Source of the DNA: Peronospora farinosa
Taxonomy: Eukaryota; Oomycota; Peronosporomycetes; Peronosporales; Peronosporaceae
NCBI GenBank assembly: GCA_947646735.1
Contig: CANTFK010000661.1
Span: 496,001-560,000, forward strand
Length of the DNA stretch: 64,000 nucleotides
Direction: 5' to 3'
Below the pieces are notes generated by a model. The model did no database searches, had not been told where the DNA came from, and saw only the letters and a program-made list of their open reading frames with translations. The position numbers were made by a program, and so were the translations under genes. Below, piece after piece: positions 45,916 to 56,650 of this stretch (position 1 is the stretch's first letter; every line of letters starts with the position of its first letter).

Positions 45916-46026
45916 GTTGTGTGCCGTGAACAAACCGTGAGATTTTAAACGTTCGCTAAAGCACTACCTCTATGAGGAAAGATGTCGAGTGACATTCTAT
46001 GGGAACGTCAGTCTGGTGGGGGAGGG

Positions 46027-46665
46027 TGTAACGGGGTTACACGACGGTTGTAACGTCTTTCCGAGAGTTTACGCTTAAACTCTCCTTTGTATTGCATATA
46101 ATGCATTATTATACTTCTCGTTAGGGAGGTATTAAGTATGAGCGTTAAGGTACGGTATTCGGTAATACCGTATCTTACCGATTAGGATTCGATAAATCGA
46201 TAACGCTCCATTAAGTACATCATACACAGATGTTTAGACGATACGTCGTTCAATAGCAAAGTCTGCATATAATAACTACTATTATAGTAATTAATCTAGT
46301 GTAGTGTACTTAGAGTAGGACTATTCATAAAATCTTAAAGCATAAATATAATCAGTTCTCCTTTTGAGTTTAAGATCGCAAGTCGTTCTAACTTGCTCTC
46401 TTGTGCACTTCGTGCGTTGGTTCTCTGAACCCCTAAGCTTCTAGCTTGCTCTTGCACTCTGTGCGTTGGTTCTCTGAACCTTAAGCATATTGCTTGCTGA
46501 CTAAGAGTCCCTCCTACTTCCTTACAAGAGGGTGACTTTCAAGTCCTTTACTTAATTCCTTAGAACTAAAAGGCTTTTAACCTTAACTCTATTTAGTTCT
46601 CTCGAGCTAAGAGGCTTCCAGCCGAAAGTCTTCCTCTGGCTAAAGAGCTGTGCAGCTCCGCTACA
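46027..46665 (+). repeat. 3' LTR of element E (639 bp)
   Basis: TGTAACGGGGTTACACG...CCGCTACA, preceded by a purine tract. The first base after it is homologous to the middle of the ABC transporter gene. Confidence 0.9.
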
Positions 46666-47850
46666 CTCTGAGTCTGCTACGATTCGCGAGGCACTCACAT
46701 TCAGCGCGTTCCTTCGCCAGGGTGTAGACGTTCCTGACAGCTACAAGTATGATTCAGTGAACGAATGTCTTGAACTGCTAGACCTGCACCCAATTGCTGA
46801 CCAAATCATCCGCGGCAGCTCCGTGGAGCAGATGAAGCGGCTGACCATTGGGGTGGAGCTGGCAGCACAACCCAGCGTGCTGTTCCTAGATGAACCCACG
46901 AGCGGACTGGACGCGCGTTCCGCCAAGCTCATTATGGACGGCGTGCGCAAAGTGGCTAACACGGGTCGCACCGTAGTGTGCACCATTCACCAGCCTTCGA
47001 CTGAGGTGTTCAGCGTGTTTGACAGCCTGCTACTGCTAAAGCGTTGTGGTGAAACGGTGTTTGCGGGTGAGTTGGGCAAGAACGCAAGTGAGCTAATCGC
47101 ATACTTGGAGTCCATCGAAAGTGTGACAAAGCTGAAGGACAACTACAATCTACCGACGTGGATGTTTAATGACTGGTGTTGGCGCGGGGTAACAGCGACG
47201 TTGTCGGATAATCGAGCCGTGACGGAGCTGGTCCAGATAAATTTGCCGATGTAGCGGTACTTCCACATGTACTGCTTAAGGCATAATTCATCTTGACGCG
47301 CTTTTTCGTTTTTCGTTGTGAGTCTCCTCTTCGATATAATGTTCGTTCGTGTTATGTACACGTCGGGAGCTAACTCGAAATTGGGCATGTTATACTTGAC
47401 GGTTGAGTTACTCTCAGCATTTTCCTTGGAAAAACGTGCTATTTTTACTCTAAGTACTCAACACAGCCGTACAACATATTCTGGTACTTCTTTGGCTCGA
47501 GCATGACGGATTGCCGCATTTCCATGTTCATTGTCATGTCTGTTGTGGGCTTTACCGGCTTGATTCCCTCCCCCGTCGCTGCTCGTGTTATAGTTTTTGA
47601 TCTTCTTGCATCTGACATTAGGAGGTCGCACAGATGTTAGGCATGCCCTTATATTATCTTTCTGGTTGTAGTCTTCATCCGCCTAACACCTGCAATGTGC
47701 TACAAGTGACTGTCACATTACACTTCCTCAAGGTCATATATTCAAAACTTTTCGATAGAGATGTGAGCAGCCAAGTCGGCTACTCCAAGACATGCGATCT
47801 CGCTCCCGTCGGATCGGACCGTGTAGGACGCATAGCTGTTTCTTTTTGAT
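46666..47850 (+). pseudogene. truncated PDR-type ABC transporter, second half
   Basis: Matches the intact gene at 56651-60730 from the codons just after the second Walker A region. The text ESATIREALTFSAF through KDNYN is nearly identical in protein and DNA, including SVEQMKRLTIGVEL and VLFLDEPTSGLDA. After about 47160 it decays fast: frameshifts, stops and only patchy similarity (near 47345-47400 and 47640-47850) to the second transmembrane domain. Everything upstream is missing; the break coincides with the end of the E LTR. A local inverted duplicate of the intact gene, broken by the retroelement or by recombination at it. Confidence 0.9.
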
Positions 47851-47892
47851 AATAACTCATTCAAGTTCCAATTTTGCACCAAATCCACGCTG

Positions 47893-49230
47893 CTAATGTT
47901 CATGCACACGAATCGCGTCGTCTTCTTCTTTCAAGGGCTGGTAGCTGAAATGCGGTACGATACCCGCAGCCACTACAGCCAATACACTACCAAAGATCCA
48001 ACATAGTGTAGGGACAGACAAAATCCACACATTAAACATGTGGGGGTACAGATAACATCCACCGACAGCAGCTAAGCGACTGATTCCAACGGAATAGCCC
48101 ATTCCTCGTCCGCGACAAGCAGTAGTAAAGTGCCCTGGTGTATACGTGAGAACGCAACTCCAGCATGCAGATAGTAGAGCATTCACCAAAAACGAAAAGG
48201 TAATGACAATTTCTCGTGACCAAGTCATATGGCCTAGCACAACAGAGGCAGCTGCAGCCAACATTGCAAAAACAGCGAATGAGCGGTGCAGTCCGTAAGT
48301 ATCCAATACTGCTGCTGCCGTGAATGAACCAATCACTTGAGCGATATTCAGCACTGCAATAGTGATCCAGCTCGCAAACATGTTATAACCAGAGAGACTA
48401 ATCAGCGTTGGAATATAGGTTCCCAACACGTAGGCCGACAAAGTCATCACAGTCCACAACGTCCAAATTACACACGTGGGGATCTGTCGCTTGAGTCGCA
48501 AAGTCTTCAATGAAGGCGACGACAGAGACTCCAAAAAAGACGTAAAATCGACCTCTTTCTTTTCAAAGTGTAAATGTTCAATGTTTTCGACAATAGCAGA
48601 AGCTTCCTCCGTACGACCAACGCTAGCAAGCCAGCGCGGTGATTCAGGAACGATAAAGCGCAGTATTACTGTGTACAATATAAGGCCAGACACGAGCAGG
48701 TATGTAGTGCGCCACTTCAGCCAAGGCGCTACAGCATACGCGAGGACCAAACCGATCAAACCACCGATACCCGTAAAAGCATCAAGGAGCGAGACCACGC
48801 GACCGTGCATTGGCCGAGGAGCCAACTCTTGAACCAAGACAACTGTCGACAAAAGTTGTCCGCTGTGACCAATCCCAGTAATCACGCGACCAATAATCAG
48901 CACATACATGACCTTTGCTTGAGCGGACACCGCGAGTCCTCCCAAGGAAAATACAAGAGCAACCAACAGAGCTGTCCGGCGTCCAAATTTGTCCGCTAGG
49001 TGGCCGAAAATTGGTCCTCCTGCCATCGATCCCAAGAAGATACTGGCACCTAAGATTTCAATTTCAAATTTTTGCATGCCAATGTCGTTGGCAACAAGCA
49101 CGCGAGAAAAATCAAGCAATACGAGTTCTGCCGCTTTAATTGCCCAACTTACACCAGTGAGTAATAGCAATCGAATGTAGAACCACGAGAGGCGTGGCTC
49201 GAGCGAGTTCAGTCGAGCATCGACGTTCAT
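47893..49230 (-). CDS. MFS transporter, organic-solute/sugar porter type, 445 aa
   Basis: Intact single-exon membrane transporter. I place the start at the ATG 49228-49230; the frame is open 14 codons further up but only to a GTG. Hydrophobic segments suggest twelve passes. The MFS loop motif GHLADKFGRR is near residues 75-84 and PESPRWL follows helix 6 (about 210-216). The pattern resembles the SV2/organic-cation and sugar-porter groups; the substrate cannot be read. A short charged C-terminal tail (KEEDDAIRVHEH) follows the last helix. It lies between the ABC pseudogene and the metallophosphatase pseudogene and points away from the latter. Confidence 0.85.
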   Translation of the reverse strand: MNVDARLNSLEPRLSWFYIRLLLLTGVSWAIKAAELVLLDFSRVLVANDIGMQKFEIEILGASIFLGSMAGGPIFGHLADKFGRRTALLVALVFSLGGLAVSAQAKVMYVLIIGRVITGIGHSGQLLSTVVLVQELAPRPMHGRVVSLLDAFTGIGGLIGLVLAYAVAPWLKWRTTYLLVSGLILYTVILRFIVPESPRWLASVGRTEEASAIVENIEHLHFEKKEVDFTSFLESLSSPSLKTLRLKRQIPTCVIWTLWTVMTLSAYVLGTYIPTLISLSGYNMFASWITIAVLNIAQVIGSFTAAAVLDTYGLHRSFAVFAMLAAAASVVLGHMTWSREIVITFSFLVNALLSACWSCVLTYTPGHFTTACRGRGMGYSVGISRLAAVGGCYLYPHMFNVWILSVPTLCWIFGSVLAVVAAGIVPHFSYQPLKEEDDAIRVHEH

Positions 49231-49454
49231 GTCCAAAAGCAGAGACCCCTGAGGTGTGTTTCGTTGCTGCACGACTAGCGACTAGACAAATGGTCCGTTA
49301 CTAATTTTCTAAAGACAGGCTGATCGTTTTACATCTTCATTATGGGTATCGTTTATGTACACAGTACATCTAAGGAAAGTACTTAGGACTAATTAAGACA
49401 CGTTCTACTGTACAATGTACTTCTTCGTTGAAAAAAATACCCGTACGTGTTCTA

Positions 49455-49860
49455 TGGGTACGACCAGATCAAGGAGATGTAGGTGGACTACGATCAGCGA
49501 CTCTTGGAGACTAGACGTGTCAGCGACACAGCAAAGCAAAACGGTGCGACTTGCTGTAATGTTTCTTTACATGTCCCACTGGCTAAGTTTGCGTATTCGA
49601 AAGGTGATTGCACCAGCGAAAAGCTCAATCCCGTGCAGGCTCAAGGCATGAATTTGCGCTTGTTGTCAGCTTTAGCAGAGGAAAACTTATGTCAATGCGG
49701 ATTTTATAAGCCACGACCATGTACATGGGGTGAAACTTTGGTAGCACTGGCTTCGGGCTGGACGTTGCTGCCTTTCGAATCTGTATATTGTGAATTATTG
49801 GTGTCCAGCTTTCACCGCCGACTGCAGAAATCTTTTAGTGCGTCAGGTGATTAGTGAGTA
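49455..49860 (+). pseudogene. truncated metallophosphatase copy
   Basis: Matches the second half of the intact gene at 51432-52532, from the codons around YDWIKQSQVDYY: VSDTAKQNGATCCNVSLHVP, LAKFAYSKGDC and GMNLRLLSALAEEN against the intact versions. The metal-binding GHDH is lost (KPRPC) and about 45 bases between it and the GGGTGFG region are missing. The N-terminal half is absent. Confidence 0.85.
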
Positions 49861-51394
49861 AACACACTGGCTGATAGAACACCAAATCGGGCGTTGCCAT
49901 CCTCGTCGATCCATACCTCAGATCATGCGTCTTTATATGACAGTTGCATTAAAGGTGGGGGAAGTTAAAATATATACCAAATTAGACAAGATGAGAAAAA
50001 TGTAAGAAAAATCACGGCGTATAGTATACATATGGCAATACAAAAACAAGTGGCTCCAACCCAAGCATTTGATCATTCGTGTATTATTTGCAAGAAATCT
50101 ACTGACGTCGCAGCTAAACCGGCGACAGGCCTTCAACGACGCGCCATCCGCATTCGTGCTGTTCTTGTTGCTAAATTTTATTCACGATTCGTACGTGTAT
50201 GAACTTTAGCAATAAGAGCAGCACGACGGCATCCACCCACTAGCGGCCAACCTTGCTGCATCACGTAGTTTAACACCTTATCATATATTCTCACATTCTA
50301 AGTATTACATACACTCAGCTCGTCATTCGAGATCTTACGCTTTTTCTGCCACGAGCCACAACTAATCGCTTAATATTCGTCTCACGGGTCCACTACTCTA
50401 TTCATATGACTCACAACGCCATCAAGTAGCATCTCGTGGGGCCTGCAAAGTGTTTTCTTGAACCACCAGCAGTACGCCGAGGCTTCCAACTGCCCAGGTA
50501 ACAAAGGGTCATCTTCATGGTTTACTAACGGCTGCTCGTCGTCGAGCGCCTTCTGCTTCGTGGTTTGCGCATTATCGTCATTGATAGGAAGCTCTGTCTC
50601 GTTTCTGTTGCAGCTTTTCGTTCTTTTGCCGTCTATCGAGTGCTTCGTTGCAAGTGCAATTGAGAATGCAAGAAGCTACAAGCGAGATGTCAATTTGCCG
50701 AATTTGAGGCTATAAGACGACCTTTCTTGAGCTGTACCAATTTTAATTAGGCTTTAGAGCAACAACGGCCAAGGAACGAAGGCCTCTAAAGAGCCGGCAT
50801 ACCGGTTCTTTTACTTTAGGCGGGATGTCCCCCATCATGGGGCAAAGGTTAAAGACCTTGTCGCCGATGATTGCGCCACGGGAGGCTGTGCAGCGTGCGA
50901 ACCTGACAGGGACCAATAGGCACGAAATCCCGAGGTGTGGAACACGTTGACAAAACAGCGAACACCCTTTACCCAAACAGCGAACACCCTTTACCCAAAC
51001 ATTAGCATGTTCCTGCCCTTTTCCGTTCTGCCTTCTAGTCGCCGGACCGTTCACCAGGCACGACTTCCGGTCCGGTGAAGCAAACTGCCCTAGAACGTGA
51101 TTCCGTCCGTTTCGATTCCAACCGGAGCTGTATTGGAGGGATCAGTCAGGCTGGCCCGTCTGGGACATACCCGGCCTTATTTTCAAGGCGCCATTAGAAC
51201 GAGAAACACGAAGAAGAACGATTGCTAGATGAATAAGGTCGTTACCATCATCGGAAGATCTTGCACACAGTTAACACATATAAATATAGACCATCTCGTG
51301 TTCAACCGTTGCGTATTCTGTTTTCGGAGTCCGACCTTTCCCAAGCAGAATCATAGCGTAAGAAAAGCAATATATATCACCTAACTTTTGCTAA
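49861..51394. other. intergenic, no recognised gene
   Basis: 1.5 kb without a supported gene. A plus-strand frame of 85 codons (50458-50715) and a minus-strand frame of 103 codons (50743-51054) have no family I know. A 22-base unit CAGCGAACACCCTTTACCCAAA is present twice in tandem at about 50957-51000. Confidence 0.5.
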
Positions 51395-51411
51395 CCCCAC
51401 TTCACAAATTT
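51395..51411 (+). promoter_or_regulatory. oomycete-like initiator element of the metallophosphatase gene
   Basis: CCCCACTTCACAAATTT lies about 25 bases before the ATG. It resembles the oomycete transcription start consensus (TCAYTY followed by CAAWTT). Confidence 0.45.
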
Positions 51412-51431
51412 ATCAAAATTTACTTGACAAC

Positions 51432-52532
51432 ATGCGACTTACATACTGCTCGACTATCTTAGCTGTATTCCTTGCAGTCACAGCGGCACAGAAGGCGCCA
51501 ATCCAGGCCCGTGTTGATTCGGACGACACCTCATTAGTGTTCAAAATCTTGCAGTTAGCAGATCTTCACATTACGGGCAACCCAAATGTTGGCTGTGGCA
51601 GAAGCGTGCCAATAGGCATGGCCAGCCAAGACTGCTCCGAAACACTCACCTACACGTTCATGGAGCAGTTGCTGGACCTGGAAAAGCCTGACTTCATCGC
51701 GTTCACGGGAGACAACGTGCAGGCGTACGACCCAAGCGCTCACCAACGAACTATTGATGTCGTCACAGGAGCCGCGGAGAAAAGAAATATCCCGTACGGC
51801 ATGGTATTCGGCAATCACGACCACGAGGGAAGTTTTTCAAAAGAAAATATTGTCGACATGGTGTCCCAGAAAAAACACTCGTACACTGTCAGCGGACCGA
51901 AGACCGTAGACGGTGTTGGCAACTACATGCTTAATGTGACGGCGCCAATTGCCGGAGCCTGGGGAGATGAAAATGATACTGTGTTCCGCATGTACTTCTT
52001 GGACTCGGGCGCTGAAGCGCTGACGGAGAAATACCCGTATGTGTTTTCCGAATACGACTGGATTAAACAGAGTCAGGTAGACTACTACCGGAAAATGTCC
52101 GATACTGGACGTGTCCAGCGACATAGCAATGCCAACTCAGTGCTACCTGCTGTCATGTTTTTCCATATCCCACTGGCTGAGTTTGCGTACTCGAAAGGTG
52201 GTTGCGTTGGCGACATGCACGAGCGAGTACACGACCAAGGCATGAATTTACGCTTGTTGTCGACTTTATCGGAGAAAAACGAAGTCAAGGCAGTTTTCGT
52301 AGGCCACGATCATGTGAACGACTACTGTTGTTTCGTACAAGGAGTGCAGCTTTGCTATGGGGGTGGCACTGGCTTTGGGCGGGCATACGGCGCGGCCAAT
52401 TTCTCACGACGTGCACGTGTCATCGAGTGGATGGTAGACAAGAATGAGCGGCATGAGATTCGCAGCTGGAAGCGACATTTCAACGACACTAACGTAATGC
52501 GCAGCAAAGAGGTGCTATATTCAGAGCTGTAG
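51432..52532 (+). CDS. secreted calcineurin-like metallophosphatase (PAP28/Dcr2-like), 366 aa
   Basis: Intact single-exon gene. The N-terminus has a signal peptide (hydrophobic residues about 4-19, cleavage probably after TAA). Metal-ligand motifs in family order: QLADLHI (about 42-48), FTGDNVQ (about 95-101), GNHDHEG (about 125-131), FFHIPLAEF (about 243-251), VGHDHVND (about 293-300), and the family's GGGTGFG (about 311-317). These build a binuclear metal centre that hydrolyses phosphate esters. Length and order fit the short purple-acid-phosphatase-like group (Arabidopsis PAP28/29, yeast Dcr2). Being secreted, it may scavenge phosphate or act on host or wall substrates; that is inference. 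A truncated sister lies 1.6 kb upstream. Confidence 0.9.
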   Translation: MRLTYCSTILAVFLAVTAAQKAPIQARVDSDDTSLVFKILQLADLHITGNPNVGCGRSVPIGMASQDCSETLTYTFMEQLLDLEKPDFIAFTGDNVQAYDPSAHQRTIDVVTGAAEKRNIPYGMVFGNHDHEGSFSKENIVDMVSQKKHSYTVSGPKTVDGVGNYMLNVTAPIAGAWGDENDTVFRMYFLDSGAEALTEKYPYVFSEYDWIKQSQVDYYRKMSDTGRVQRHSNANSVLPAVMFFHIPLAEFAYSKGGCVGDMHERVHDQGMNLRLLSTLSEKNEVKAVFVGHDHVNDYCCFVQGVQLCYGGGTGFGRAYGAANFSRRARVIEWMVDKNERHEIRSWKRHFNDTNVMRSKEVLYSEL

Positions 52533-53668
52533 CTGCAGCAGGGCAATCATCCTGTTCACAAACTTTAGGCAGATCATTGGCAGCTATATAATCATTTCAT
52601 TTCGTGAGCTGTGAATGATGCAGAGTGCGACGTCCTATGCTCGAGTTCGTTGGCATGACTCATACGTAGTAGATGTTTTGAAAGGTATGTAAAAGTTGCT
52701 TGTTAAGACTCAGAGGTGAGCTATTAATTTCAAGTTATATCCTCAACGAGGAATACGATTATGTTAATGGAAAAGTCTACATTAGGGCCGTCATAACGCT
52801 GTCGCATACCTCGCTGTGACCAATCATGAGTGTGTTATTTTCCTGGAAATAAAGTGGTGGTCCACGGCGTCGTTGTGTCATCGCAAGTCAAGTGTCGCAA
52901 CAGTGGCAACCTTTTACTTACGTTTAGAGGCAGCCCTCTTCTCGGCATTGAGGTCGATTGTAATGCCAGCACCCGCTCGATCATCCTGACAAGTGCTTGC
53001 ATACAGCCGCATCAGTATCTGCGGCTGCGGCACAGTCACTCAGGTTCCCCCTTATCCAGTTAACTGCGCACAAGAACTAGTGGGGTACGGCATTATATGG
53101 AGCGATCATGTCCGAGCTGGATCATGGCGCAAACCATGTGCTGCAAGAAAAGAGCAGAATTTTTCCCAGTCAGGTGAAATATTTGTAGACTGTTTACCTT
53201 CACCGCATTTCTACAAGGCGTACAGGAGGGCGGGACATGACAGTTCGCAATAACGAGAAAATCATACGCGGGTAGTCAGCTCAACTAGAAAGTACTGGAG
53301 AACAGGGCCTTCATGGTAGCACTGATCGACAAGACCGACTACCTATTGTTGGGGTCCCGCGGCTTTTGCGATTGTCGCCACCTCATATACATGTTTGCTC
53401 CGGGTATGTACATCAGAAAGCATGTGAAAGAGGAGCTGTAAGGCGGGTGCATGGAGTTCATGAACGACCATTGCATCGTTTACATCATCGCGGGTCCTTG
53501 TTTTTTTACGGATCAATTGATGACAGCACCAAGGGTCCCGCATTAGTTTTTAGGTTTGATATGGCTACATAATTAAATGCACATGTCATTAACGAGACAA
53601 CAGCGTACATTAAAGCTGTAATTAGTAGAGAGCGGGGGATGTTTGGGAGCTTTCAAGTTTGGATCAGC
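52533..53668. other. intergenic, no recognised gene
   Basis: 1.1 kb between the convergent metallophosphatase and hexose-transporter genes. Short frames only, none with a recognisable motif. The 3' ends of both genes must lie here. Confidence 0.5.
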
Positions 53669-55178
53669 TTACGCATGTGCCATTGGGGACTTGGCCTCCA
53701 CGAAGTGGGGCGACTTGGCTTTGTTCTTGCCGAAGAGCACCTCGATGTCTTCGAGCAGCAAGCCTTTGGTTCCCGGGCAAAATAAAAATACGAATACGCC
53801 ACAGATGCAACACAGACCCGCAAAGAGGAAGAAGACGCCGTTGATGTTTAAATGTGGAAATAGTTTAACCACCTCCGTCATGACAGCACCCATGGCCCAG
53901 TTGGCAGCTGTGGATAGTGTCACACTACTGGCACGCACCCTCAATGGGAAAATTTCGGCGGGGTAGATCCAGCTCACAGGGCCCCAGGAGATGGCAAAAT
54001 TAAAGACGAAGAATGCCGTGCCGATGCAAATGAACCATCCACCCACGCTCGGGCATCCAGCGTCGTTCGCGTTGCCGTCACAGATTCCGGTGAACAAAAT
54101 AGCAGCGAATAAGTGGCCGACTACCATACCGACAGCGCCAATCAATAGTAGCTTACGGCGTCCAGTAGTATCCACCCAACGCATAGCCGGGATTGTACTA
54201 CTGAGGTTGACACCGGAAAGAAAGAAGGCCGAGTAGATACCAGTTTTGGTGATGTCCTGAAAAATGAGACCGCCATAGCTCATGATGGGGTTAATACCTG
54301 TGGCCTGCTGCAGAACTTGGAGTAGTACGGCAATGACCACACGCTTACGAATGGACGGCTCGAACAGCTCCGTGAGCCCTCTGTTTGCGGCTTGCTCTTC
54401 TTCAACTTGGTCACCGATGGCCTGGAGTTCGTGAGTGACGTGGTCTGTCATTCGGATACGTTTCAGGACCTTCTCCGCCTCCTCCTTACCCTTGTGCAGG
54501 TACGTCCAGCGAGGACTCTCCGGTACGAAGAAGATGCCGAGCATAACAATACGAGGAGCGACCATGGCCACACCGTTGGACGTACGCCAACCGTGGTCAC
54601 GGTGCTCCACGATAATGTTGACAACGTTGGCCATGAAAAGTCCCGTCACGACGGTCATCTGCATGAAACCCGAGAGCAAGCCGCGAAGTTCCTTGGGGGC
54701 CATTTCAGCGCCGAACAGCGGCAGCGAGAACGACGAGTTGCCCACACCTAAGCCCTGAATCACGCGAGCAATGTACATAAGCTCATGTGCCTGCGCTTTG
54801 TTGAAGGACACCCAAGACGTGCCAATACAGAAGAGCAGACCGGCCGTGAAGATGGTCCACCGACGTCCCAGTTTGTCTGCCATAGCCACCTACAAAGGCA
54901 CCACCGAGGCAGCCCAGGTTGTACGCCATATTGTACCAGACCGTGAAGTCCGTCCACTCTGCTGGCAGCTGGGACGTTGCGGACGTGCATTGGTCGTACG
55001 TAAAATTGTGCCAGCCGACGCAGTAGTCGTTGATGAAGGAGTCCATGATGAGCACGCCCGAGGTCACACCCTGATCATATCCGAAGAAGAGACCACCAAG
55101 AGCAGCGAAAATGCACACAACGATAGCGTATGTGCGTTTGCCCTCCGTGCGGACATCACCGATGGCCTGAGTGCTCAT
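53669..55178 (-). pseudogene. hexose transporter (MFS sugar porter) with one frameshift
   Basis: Two frames that together make a full sugar porter of about 500 residues. The N-terminal part from the ATG at 55178 has FFGYDQGVTSGVL and a loop, then goes out of frame near 54880. The rest (to 53669) carries MADKLGRRW, PESPRW (after helix 6), QQATGINPIMSYG (helix 7), DTTGRRKLL, the helix-10 stretch FAISWGPVSWIYPAEIFP and FLFCPGTKG near the end, all sugar-porter signatures. The two frames differ by a single base at GGTGGCTATGGCAGAC: one base too many between the codons for GG and MADK. Apart from this the gene is clean, so it may be a recent pseudogene or a sequence error. It would import hexoses with protons. 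Confidence 0.88.
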
Positions 55179-56650
55179 GATTTGACTAAGAGCTTAAGAG
55201 TGGTGAATGACTTGTTAAGGGTATTGTAGTTGAGCTCGCAGGGTCTCAGAGACTGGACTGTAACAATGGATCAGGCTTATCAGTAGGCTTATCAGGCAGA
55301 TAAAACAATGTAGCATATGCTTGAATAGATGAACACAAACCTGTATAATTACAAAGGTTGTAATAATAAGCAGCTCTCTGCAATGTCCTACTCATGCACC
55401 CCTAAGTCAAGCGTGATAACGAGGGGCCGCAATCGAGCTTTACAATTGCGAAGATCCGGATTAGTGCTGATGCTACACCCACCACCAAGTTCATGTAGCT
55501 GCCAATCGCCCGAGAGAAGACGTCGGTCGAGTGCTCTGAATTTTACAGCTTGGGCTAAACTCGATGCACGTACATGTATAAAAGCTACTCCTATCACGCA
55601 CTGGCAAAAAACAAGCGCCGTTGCCACAAGATGAAGCTCTAACTCCGGACAACTAGACCTGTCGGTACTAGCCTTTGTAGCTGCTTCGATACGTCGCCCT
55701 AGTGTGCCCGTAAAAACTACACGATATGAGGTCAAATTGGCACTACTACCAATGCTTTAGCATTACGGGCCATTCGTGTCGGCACTCTTGATGATGACGC
55801 CTTGTTGTGTGGGGTGATAAGCGGTCATGCACAATCTGTAAGATTGAAATGCCTCGTGACAACGCAAATCGTGTCAACACAAGTTAAACAAGAGCTCGCT
55901 TTTCCATTGAATGACTGCATCCTCCAACGTCGAGAAAAAATACCAAGTATGGGCCACGCAGCTGACATTCAACGCTGAGGCCGCACTCCACCATCAAAAC
56001 TGTCTGTACTTGGAATTTCTTGTGTTACATTCCTATGATGTGTATTTCTTCAATTGATAATGCATGCCTGAACAACAATATAGGATGCACGCACAGTCGA
56101 CATTAGACTCTTGTCTGCTACTAAACGTGGCGCTGAGTAATGACTCCAAGAGCAGGCAAAGTTAAGAGATATCATAAAGTAGGCTTTTTTTTAGGACAAG
56201 CAATTTGAGCCGAATGCTTACTCAGCGACGTCATAGATAAGAGCAACGCTAAGCTAAAATATATGTGGTGGGTTTGAATGGCTTTGCAAACAGCCGTAGC
56301 TTAGATTTCGTCTTGAGGCCGAGCTTTTTCAGTATAATTTAGAAAAGTGTTTGCATCAGGCTTGATCTTAAATGTGTCGCTTCTGTCTGGGTCCAGTATT
56401 TCTGGGCAAAAGTAGTGCAACAGAGCAGCATCTCGTTTGAATTGTTCCAGTTGCTTCGTGTATTATAATGTTTAGAGATTCAAACAATCGGAAACATCAC
56501 GACAAGACTACGGCTACAACTAACGAGACACTTGTAGCTATTAGACCCCACTTCAGGCAAGGGTTTCGTACTCCTCATTATATTATCGACTCGTTAGGCC
56601 TCCAGCTCACCCAAGTATCATTGATGTCCTAGCACAAACGACGCGCTAAA
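55179..56650. other. intergenic, no recognised gene
   Basis: About 1.5 kb upstream of the hexose transporter and downstream of the ABC transporter. No frame with recognisable content and no LTR ends. The ABC transporter terminator and the hexose transporter promoter should be here. Confidence 0.5.

Larger units (their letters stand above)
31126..46665 (+). mobile_element. Ty3/gypsy element E, interrupted by element D and a copia fragment
   Basis: Plus-strand LTR element: 5' LTR 31126-31778, primer-binding site, gag start, interruption by D (32402-40043), gag end and protease, linker repeats, inverted copia piece (about 41216-41692), RT, RNase H, integrase, chromodomain, antisense frame, purine tract (46015-46026, GGTGGGGGAGGG) and 3' LTR 46027-46665. 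The LTRs are clearly diverged from one another and the flanks do not form a target duplication, so the element is old or a recombinant of two copies. Confidence 0.88.

Noticed and set aside
49230..49272. Longer N-terminus for the MFS transporter
   Set aside because: The extra 14 codons start with GTG; the first ATG is at 49230.
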